From Synergistales bacterium (GTDB lineage Bacteria; Synergistota; Synergistia; Synergistales; 79-D21): a stretch of DNA of 5,122 nt. The position numbers and the translations under genes were made by a program. Shown in pieces: positions 1-5,122 of this stretch (position 1 is the stretch's first letter; every line of letters begins with the position of its first letter). Below the pieces are notes generated by a model. That model was not told where the DNA came from. It saw only the letters and a program-made list of their open reading frames with translations, and did not search any database. The stretch covers positions 102,721-107,842 of the forward strand of contig JADLKH010000003.1 of NCBI GenBank assembly GCA_015657435.1. Reading direction: 5' to 3'.

Positions 1-654
1 CCGAAGACCGCGGACGTTTTCATGGTGGCTCCCAAGAGCCCGGGGCATCTCGTCCGCCGGATGTACACCGAAGGCAAGGGCGTACCGGGCCTTTTGGCCG
101 TCTACCAGAACGCCACAGGCATGGCCCGGGAGATCGGCATGGCCTACGCGGCGGCCATCGGCTGCGCCAGGGCGGGGGTCATCGAGACGACGTTCGCCGA
201 GGAGACGGAAACCGACCTGTTCGGCGAGCAGGCCGTCCTCTGCGGCGGGGTCACGGAGCTCATCAAGGCGGGCTTCGACACCCTGGTGGAGGCCGGGTAC
301 CAGCCGGAGATCGCCTACTTCGAGTGCCTGAACGAGCTGAAGCTCATCGTGGACCTCATGTTCGAGGGCGGGATGCGCTGGATGCGCTACTCCGTCAGCG
401 ACACGGCCAAGTACGGCGACTGCGTCGCGGGGCCGAAGGTCGTGGATGCCCGGACCCGCGAAACCATGAAGGAGCTGTTGAGGGCGGTTCAGGACGGGAC
501 CTTCGCGAAGGACTGGATCCTCGAGAACCAGTGCGGACGGCCGCGGATGCGGGCCTGGGAGGCGCGGGAGAGGTGCCACCTCATCGAGAGGGTGGGCAGC
601 GAACTCCGCGACATGATGCCCTGGCTCGAGGCGAAAAGACCGCCTGAGGCCTAG
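1..654 (+). CDS. ilvC: Ketol-acid reductoisomerase (class I), 5'-truncated
   Basis: Catalyses the Mg2+- and NAD(P)H-dependent isomeroreduction of 2-acetolactate or 2-aceto-2-hydroxybutyrate in valine and isoleucine synthesis; cytoplasmic. The frame is open from base 1, so the gene enters from outside; 217 codons remain before TAG at 652-654. Against the usual short form of about 335 residues, roughly 118 N-terminal residues are missing, which is most of the Rossmann cofactor domain, so NADPH versus NADH preference cannot be read. Visible here are the end of that domain ([13 protein letters not shown], residues 8-20) and the all-helical knotted domain. Metal ligands are present: D72 and E76 in ETDLFGEQ, and E108 and E112 in FECLNELK, spaced as in the family, plus the active-site serine S133 in [10 protein letters not shown]. 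The end at MMPWLEAK is typical of the short class I enzyme. LeuA follows after 11 bp, so this is probably one transcript. Nothing in the remaining part looks damaged. Confidence 0.97.
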   Translation, partial: PKTADVFMVAPKSPGHLVRRMYTEGKGVPGLLAVYQNATGMAREIGMAYAAAIGCARAGVIETTFAEETETDLFGEQAVLCGGVTELIKAGFDTLVEAGYQPEIAYFECLNELKLIVDLMFEGGMRWMRYSVSDTAKYGDCVAGPKVVDARTRETMKELLRAVQDGTFAKDWILENQCGRPRMRAWEARERCHLIERVGSELRDMMPWLEAKRPPEA

Positions 655-659
655 GGGGA
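653..659 (+). promoter_or_regulatory. Ribosome binding site of leuA
   Basis: The sequence AGGGGGA lies 6 bases before the ATG at 666 and shares its first bases with the TAG stop of ilvC. It is only a partial match to AGGAGG. Its position supports the 666 start and suggests that ribosomes ending on ilvC re-initiate on leuA. Confidence 0.6.
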
Positions 660-665
660 CTTTTC

Positions 666-2222
666 ATGCCGGAGGACTGGGTACGAATTTTCGACACGAC
701 CCTCAGGGATGGGGAGCAGTCCGCGGGGGTCAACCTGAACACCGCAGAAAAGATCCAGATCGCGCACCAGCTGGCGAAACTGCGCGTGGACGTCATCGAG
801 GCGGGTTTTCCGGCCGCCTCGCCCGGCGACATGGAGGCGGTTTCGACGATCGCCCGGGAAGTCAGGGGACCCATCATCGCGGGCCTGGCCCGGACCCGGT
901 CCGGCGACATCGAGGCGGCCGCTTCCGCCGTGAGCCTTGCGGCGAAACCCCGCATCCACACGTTCATCGCCACGAGCCCGATCCACATGGAGCACAAGCT
1001 GAAGATGACGCCCGAGCAGGTCCTTGAAGAGGTCCGTCGGGGCGTCGCTCAGGCCCGGTCCCTGGTGCCGGACGTGGAGTTCTCCGCGGAGGACGCGAGC
1101 CGGAGCGACGTCGATTTCCTGGTGAAGGTGTTTTCTTTGGCGATCGAGTGCGGGGCCACCACCCTGAACATCCCCGACACGGTGGGTTACGCGGCTCCCG
1201 AGGAGTTCGGCCGCTTCGTGAAGGCGATTCTCGACGGGGTGAAGGCCCCCCGGGAGGTCATCTGGTCGGTGCACTGCCACAATGACCTGGGACTCGCCGT
1301 GGCGAACTCCCTGGAAGCCGTCAGGGCCGGCGTGAGGCAGGTCGAATGCACGGTCAACGGCTTGGGGGAACGGGCGGGGAACGCCTCCATGGAGGAGGTC
1401 GCCATGGCCCTCAGGACGCGACCCGATCGGTACGGCGTGTCTTCGAGGCTGGAGACGCCGCGGCTTTACGCCACGAGCAAGCTGGTGTCGCGCCTGACGG
1501 GCGTCCTGGTCCCGCCGAACAAGGCCATCGTCGGCGAGAACGCCTTCGCCCACGAGGCGGGCATCCACCAGCACGGAATGCTCTGCAACCGGGCCACCTA
1601 CGAGATCATGAAGCCCGAGGACGTGGGGTCCCCGGGGACGGCGCTGGTCCTGGGCAAGCACTCCGGCCGCCACGCCTTCCTGAAACGGCTCGATTCCCTG
1701 GGTTTCGAACTGGACGATGCCCAGAAGGAAAAGGCTTTCCTGCTCTTCAAGGAACTCTGCGACCGCAAGAAGACGGTATCCGACGGAGACATCGAGGCGC
1801 TCGTCGTGGACGAAGTCCTGGTGGTGGTGCCGGAGCGCCGCTTCGAGCTGAAGGAATACTCCGTCCAGGTCGCGGGCCGCGGACGGGCTTCGGCGTCCAT
1901 CACGCTTCGCGACGGGACGAAAGAGGTCACCGACGCGGCGGCCGGCAACGGCCCCGTCGACGCGTCCTACAGCACCATCCGGCGCCTCGTGGGGATCTGT
2001 CCGGAGCTTTCCAGCTACCGGATCCAGGCGACCAGCGAGCGATCCGACGCCATGGGCGAAGCCGTCATCACGCTGCGGCTGAACGGCCTGAAGGCCCAGG
2101 GACGGGGGGCCAGCACCGACGTCATCGAATCCAGCATCAAAGCCTACGTCAACGCCGTGAACCGGCTTTATGCCCTCGCGGCGGCAAAGGGGGAAACGCT
2201 CAATGGCGAGAACGCTGGCTGA
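666..2222 (+). CDS. leuA: 2-isopropylmalate synthase
   Basis: First committed step of leucine synthesis: condenses acetyl-CoA with 2-ketoisovalerate to 2-isopropylmalate. The 518 residues match the usual bacterial LeuA length of about 510-520. The N-terminal HMGL-type TIM barrel spans about residues 5-275. It carries the FDTTLRDGEQ signature (9-18, with metal ligand D10), HTFIATSPIHMEHKLKM (98-114, characteristic of LeuA rather than homocitrate synthase), HCHNDLG (203-209, ligands H203 and H205) and NGLGERAGNA (231-240, N239 in the metal site). ENAFAHEAGIHQHG (291-304) belongs to the linker subdomain. The C-terminal leucine-sensing domain spans about 390-505, with GNGPVDA (427-433) and GRGASTDVIESS (479-490), and looks complete, so leucine feedback is expected. 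The start at 666 puts the barrel signature at residue 9, as usual. The last 20 bp overlap leuC. Citramalate synthase or a relative is less likely given the full motif set and the leuCDB context. Confidence 0.97.
   Translation: MPEDWVRIFDTTLRDGEQSAGVNLNTAEKIQIAHQLAKLRVDVIEAGFPAASPGDMEAVSTIAREVRGPIIAGLARTRSGDIEAAASAVSLAAKPRIHTFIATSPIHMEHKLKMTPEQVLEEVRRGVAQARSLVPDVEFSAEDASRSDVDFLVKVFSLAIECGATTLNIPDTVGYAAPEEFGRFVKAILDGVKAPREVIWSVHCHNDLGLAVANSLEAVRAGVRQVECTVNGLGERAGNASMEEVAMALRTRPDRYGVSSRLETPRLYATSKLVSRLTGVLVPPNKAIVGENAFAHEAGIHQHGMLCNRATYEIMKPEDVGSPGTALVLGKHSGRHAFLKRLDSLGFELDDAQKEKAFLLFKELCDRKKTVSDGDIEALVVDEVLVVVPERRFELKEYSVQVAGRGRASASITLRDGTKEVTDAAAGNGPVDASYSTIRRLVGICPELSSYRIQATSERSDAMGEAVITLRLNGLKAQGRGASTDVIESSIKAYVNAVNRLYALAAAKGETLNGENAG
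2186..2196 (+). promoter_or_regulatory. Ribosome binding site of leuC, inside leuA
   Basis: The purine tract AAAGGGGGAAA sits inside the 3' end of leuA and ends 6 bases before the ATG at 2203. That ATG gives the expected LeuC N-terminus (MARTLAEALI), so this site supports choosing 2203 over an in-frame ATG 33 bases upstream. Confidence 0.6.
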
Positions 2223-3493
2223 AGCCCTCATCGCCTCTCACACGACGGATCGCGCCGAACCCGGCTCCATCTGCCGGGTCCGCGTGGACTTCGCCTTCGC
2301 CAACGACATCACGGGGGCCCCGGCCATCGAGGAATTCTCGCGCATGGGGCCGAAAGGGTCTTCGACCCGAAGCGGTGCGCGATCGTTCCGGACCATTTCA
2401 CGCCCAACAAGGACATTGCCTCCGCACGCCAGGTCCAGGCGGCCCGGAGGTTCGCCAGGGAACAGGGGATGCTGTTCTGGGAGGTGGGCCGGGCAGGGGT
2501 GGAGCACGCCTTCCTGCCCGAGAAGGGACTGATCCTTCCGGGAGAGGTGATCCTCGGGGCGGACAGTCACACCTGCACGGGCGGGGCCCTCGGGGCTTTC
2601 GCCACGGGAGTCGGTTCCACCGACCTTGCGGGGGCCTGGGCCCTCGGCGAAACCTGGTTCCGGGTTCCGGAGACGATCCGGGTCGAGGTGGAGGGAAAGC
2701 CTTCTCCCTGGGTGACCGGCAAGGACCTGATCCTCTCCCTGATCGGCATGATCGGCGTGGAGGGAGCCCGCTACGCCGCCCTCGAGTTCGGGGGGAGGGG
2801 ATCGCCGCCCTGCCCATGGACGACCGGTTCACGGTGGCCAACATGGCCGTCGAGGCGGGTGCCAAGGTCGGTCTTTTCGTTCCCGACGATCGGACGATCG
2901 ACTACGCGACCGCCAGGGCGGCCAGGCCGTTCGAGGCGGCCTATCCGGATCCCGGGGCTTCCTACGCCCGGACGGTCCGCATCGATGCCGGGAAGCTGGA
3001 GCCCGTGGTTGCCCTGCCCCACCTGCCGTCCAACGTGAAACCCGCGAAAGAGTGCGAATCCCTCGAGCTGGACCAGGTCTTCATCGGAAGCTGCACCAAC
3101 GGGCGCCTGAGAGACCTCGAGCTGGCGGCGGCCGTCCTGAAGAACCGGACGGTCCACGAGCGGGTCCGTCTGGTCGTCATCCCCGCCACGGTTGAGGTTT
3201 TCGCCGAGGCCATGAAGCGAGGTTTCATCGAAACGTTCATCGAGGCCGGGGCGTCGGTGAGCACCGCGACCTGCGGGCCCTGTCTGGGAGGCCATTACGG
3301 CATCCTGGCTCCCGGCGAGCGATGCCTTTCCACCAGCAACCGGAACTTCGTCGGGAGGATGGGGCACGCGGGAAGCGAAGTGCTCCTTGCCGGTCCCCTC
3401 GTGGCCGCGGCTTCGGCCGTGACCGGACGGGTGACGGACCCGAGGGAACTTTTCGGCGACGACGCTCTCCCGAAAGGAGGAGAAGGCGAATGA
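2203..3493 (+). CDS. leuC: 3-isopropylmalate dehydratase large subunit, with two apparent -1 frameshifts
   Basis: Large [4Fe-4S] subunit of isopropylmalate isomerase; with LeuD it converts 2-isopropylmalate to 3-isopropylmalate. As given, the frame opening at 2203 ends at TGA 2530-2532 after 109 residues. The family sequence continues one frame back from about 2349 and shifts back again from about 2795 to TGA 3491-3493. Restoring one G at each point gives 430 residues, normal for the shorter bacterial/archaeal LeuC type. The restored protein has VPDHFTPNKD (about 62-71), GADSHTCTGG (about 119-128), and three cluster cysteines: C298 in GSCTNGR (codon 3092), and C358 and C361 in CGPCLGGH (codons 3272 and 3281). 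LSTSNRNFVGRMGH follows near the end. All catalytic motifs are intact and there is no other decay, so I favour sequence error over pseudogene. leuC overlaps leuA by 20 bp and leuD by 4 bp. If the shifts were real, no full LeuC would be made without slippage. Confidence 0.93.
3473..3480 (+). promoter_or_regulatory. Ribosome binding site of leuD
   Basis: AAAGGAGG, a near-perfect Shine-Dalgarno sequence inside the 3' end of leuC, lies 9 bases before the ATG at 3490. It decides this start for leuD over in-frame ATG codons further upstream, which lie within leuC and have no such site. Confidence 0.8.
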
Positions 3494-4008
3494 GCGACCG
3501 TTTTTCGGGGAAGGCCTGGGTTTACGGGGACAACGTGGACACGGACGTCATCATTCCGGCCCGCTACCTTTCGACAAGCAACCCGGCGGAACTGGCGCCC
3601 CACTGTCTGGAGGATCTGGACTCCGGTTTCATGAAGAAGATGGAGCCGGGAGACCTCATCGTCGCCGGGGGCAATTTCGGCTGCGGGTCGAGCCGGGAGC
3701 ACGCGCCCCTGGCCATCAAGGGAGCCGGGGTTTCCTGCGTGATCGCCGTGTCCTTCGCCCGCATCTTTTTCCGGAACGCCCTGAACATCGGCCTGCCGAT
3801 TCTGGAATGTCCCGAAGCGGTTTCGGGAATCGAGTCCGGGCAGCGGGTCGAGGTGGACCTGGCGGAGGGACGGATATTGAACCTGGACACGGGCAAGGCC
3901 TTCTCCGCGAAACCTTTCCCGCCGTTTTTGCGGGACCTCGTGGCCCGCGGGGGGCTTGTCCCGGCCGTGAGGGCCCGCCTTGAAGAGAGAAGGAGGAACG
4001 CACGTTGA
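3490..4008 (+). CDS. leuD: 3-isopropylmalate dehydratase small subunit
   Basis: Swivel-domain subunit that joins LeuC to form isopropylmalate isomerase in the cytoplasm. At 172 residues it fits the short LeuD type (about 160-175) usually paired with a LeuC of about 420-430 residues. Motifs in order: VYGDNVDTDVIIPARYL (11-27), the substrate-loop residues YLST (26-29), GGNFGCGSSREHAP (60-73), the most conserved stretch of the family, and SFARIFFRNALNIGLP (88-103). The YLST loop has serine where homoaconitase small subunits usually have arginine (YLRT), which favours isopropylmalate as substrate; this is inference from the family. The ATG overlaps the leuC stop as ATGA, giving tight coupling that suits a 1:1 complex. 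An in-frame extension upstream to 3322 exists but lies inside leuC and has no LeuD similarity. No damage is seen. Confidence 0.97.
   Translation: MSDRFSGKAWVYGDNVDTDVIIPARYLSTSNPAELAPHCLEDLDSGFMKKMEPGDLIVAGGNFGCGSSREHAPLAIKGAGVSCVIAVSFARIFFRNALNIGLPILECPEAVSGIESGQRVEVDLAEGRILNLDTGKAFSAKPFPPFLRDLVARGGLVPAVRARLEERRRNAR
3990..3997 (+). promoter_or_regulatory. Ribosome binding site of leuB
   Basis: AAGGAGGA lies 7 bases before the TTG at 4005, inside the last codons of leuD. The strong match and good spacing make TTG the most likely start of leuB, since the next in-frame ATG is far inside the conserved core. Confidence 0.8.
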
Positions 4009-5122
4009 CCGAGAAGAGATATCGAGTGGCCGTCATCCCGGGAGACGGGATCGGAATCGAGGTGACGGCCGAGGCGAAGAAGGTCGTTTCGGCCGCGGGC
4101 AGTAAATTCGGCTTTTCCGTCGATTGGGTCGACTACCCTTTCGGGGCGGAGCATTACCTCGCCACGGGCGAGATTCTCCCGGAATCGTTCCTGGAGGAGG
4201 CCAGGGGTTTCGACGCCCTGCTTTTGGGGGCGATCGGAGACCCGCGGGTCAAGCCCGGGATCCTTGAGCGCGGCATTCTCCTGACCCTGCGGTTTGCCTT
4301 CGACCAGTACGTGAACCTTAGGCCCGCGAAGGCTTTCCCGCGAGTCCCCCTGCCGGTGGAAACGGCGGGCGCGAAATTCGACACCGTGGTCGTGAGGGAG
4401 AACACCGAGGATTTCTACATGGGGATCGGGGGCGCCTCGAAGGACGGTCGGGTCGATTTCCCGCTTTCCTGCGCCCGGGCGGCCTACGCCCTGGAAGGCT
4501 CGGTTTCCGCCGGGACGGTTCCACCCGTTCCGATGGCCGTCCAGCTGGGCATCGCCACGAAGCCGGGGATCGAGCGGATCGCCCGCTACGCAGGGGCCCT
4601 GGCGCGCAAACGCGGCGAAGCCCGCGTGACCCTGGTGACGAAATCGAACGCCCTTCCCCAGATCTACGGTTTCTGGGAAGAGGTGGCGGGAACGCTTTTC
4701 GCGACGGAATTCCCCGAGCTGGCCCTCGAGAAGGCGAACGTGGACGCTCTCTGCTACCACCTGGTGAGGAAACCCTGCGCCTACGGAGTGCTTCTCTGCC
4801 CCAACATGTTCGGCGACATCGTGAGCGACCTTCTGGCGGGGCTTTCGGGCGGACTGGGCATGGCGGCCGGAGCCGACATCGGCCTTGGGCTCTCCATGTT
4901 CGAGCCCGTCCACGGGTCGGCCCCGGACATCGCGGGGCAGGGAAAAGCCAACCCGCTCGCGGCCATCCTGACGGCATCGCTGATGCTCGATCACCTTGGG
5001 CAGGCTCGGGCGGCCGTCGCGGTTGAAAAGGCCGTCATGGACTTTCTGGCCGGCTCCGGGGCCGAGGGGCTGCCCCCGGAGCTTGGCGGCAGGGCCTCCA
5101 CGGCCGAGGTGGGCCTTGGCGT
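4005..5122 (+). CDS. leuB: 3-isopropylmalate dehydrogenase, 3'-truncated, TTG start
   Basis: Oxidatively decarboxylates 3-isopropylmalate to the 2-ketoisocaproate precursor, completing the set with LeuA and LeuCD. The frame runs from TTG 4005 to the window edge (372 codons). The end, LGGRASTAEVG, is the usual C-terminal motif, so probably about 10-15 residues are missing. Visible are VAVIPGDGIGIEV (8-20), LLTLR with R96, NLRPAK with R106, VRENTEDFY (130-138, R131 and Y138), catalytic K213 in VTKSNA, the metal-site aspartates D247, D271 and D275 (NMFGDIVSD), and FEPVHGSAPDIAG (299-311). D308 is the position that favours NAD+ over NADP+. The RENTED loop replaces the RELTGG of classical LeuB and is closer to D-malate/tartrate and isocitrate dehydrogenases, and residues about 139-187 are longer than in either reference type. 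Position at the end of leuACD argues for a LeuB role. TTGA overlaps the leuD stop. Confidence 0.93.
   Translation, partial: MTEKRYRVAVIPGDGIGIEVTAEAKKVVSAAGSKFGFSVDWVDYPFGAEHYLATGEILPESFLEEARGFDALLLGAIGDPRVKPGILERGILLTLRFAFDQYVNLRPAKAFPRVPLPVETAGAKFDTVVVRENTEDFYMGIGGASKDGRVDFPLSCARAAYALEGSVSAGTVPPVPMAVQLGIATKPGIERIARYAGALARKRGEARVTLVTKSNALPQIYGFWEEVAGTLFATEFPELALEKANVDALCYHLVRKPCAYGVLLCPNMFGDIVSDLLAGLSGGLGMAAGADIGLGLSMFEPVHGSAPDIAGQGKANPLAAILTASLMLDHLGQARAAVAVEKAVMDFLAGSGAEGLPPELGGRASTAEVGLG

Noticed and set aside
651..2231. A 526-codon open frame on the minus strand opposite leuA
   Set aside because: It mirrors the extent of leuA almost exactly, shows no recognisable domain and is rich in Arg, Gly, His and Asp, as expected for the complement of a GC-rich coding frame. 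leuA itself matches its family end to end.
2341..2361. Classical programmed -1 frameshift signal in leuC
   Set aside because: Neither break has an X XXY YYZ heptamer in the reading frame, and LeuC is not known to need frameshifting. Simple G-run slippage or base miscalling explains the pattern better.
2737..2762. Short direct repeat ATCGGC-ATG-ATCGGC in leuC
   Set aside because: It encodes the conserved IGMIGV stretch of LeuC, so it reflects protein sequence rather than a functional DNA repeat.
1346..3493. A 715-codon plus-strand frame running from inside leuA to the end of leuC
   Set aside because: Its first part is an out-of-frame shadow of leuA and the first two thirds of leuC. Only the last 232 codons or so are real LeuC, brought into this frame by the apparent missing bases.
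3564..4994. A 476-codon open frame on the minus strand across leuD and leuB
   Set aside because: Low-complexity, Arg/Gly/Pro-rich shadow of two well-supported genes; no domain and no plausible ribosome site considered convincing.

Overview
The window is a stretch of a GC-rich bacterial chromosome carrying a compact branched-chain amino acid operon, all on the + strand: ilvC (5' end outside the window), leuA, leuC, leuD and leuB (last few codons outside the window). Gene content, the short class I ketol-acid reductoisomerase, the split LeuC/LeuD isomerase of about 430 plus 172 residues, and a LeuB related to the DmlA/TtuC side of its family together suggest a Desulfobacterota-like (former deltaproteobacterial) or similar environmental anaerobe. 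That taxonomic guess is inference and weak. Third codon positions are strongly G/C, which also produces very long meaningless antisense reading frames.

Layout: 1-654 C-terminal two thirds of IlvC; 11 bp gap; 666-2222 LeuA; 20 bp overlap; 2203-3493 LeuC, whose reading frame is broken twice by an apparently missing G in a G run (near 2346-2349 and 2790-2795); 4 bp ATGA overlap; 3490-4008 LeuD; 4 bp TTGA overlap; 4005-5122 LeuB from a TTG start. There is no stretch of 300 bases without a gene. I see no promoter, leader peptide, attenuator, terminator, RNA gene, mobile element or CRISPR array. The four gene junctions each carry a purine-rich Shine-Dalgarno-like sequence, so the set looks like one polycistronic, translationally coupled unit whose promoter lies upstream of the window.

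Together the genes link valine and leucine synthesis. IlvC makes the dihydroxy acid that leads to 2-ketoisovalerate. LeuA condenses 2-ketoisovalerate with acetyl-CoA, LeuCD isomerises 2-isopropylmalate to 3-isopropylmalate, and LeuB oxidises that to the precursor of 2-ketoisocaproate. Feedback control by leucine is expected at the intact C-terminal domain of LeuA.

I found no previously undescribed system. The points most worth checking are the double frameshift in leuC, most likely a sequence error, and the LeuB, which has a RENTED-type active-site loop and an enlarged segment between that loop and the catalytic lysine.
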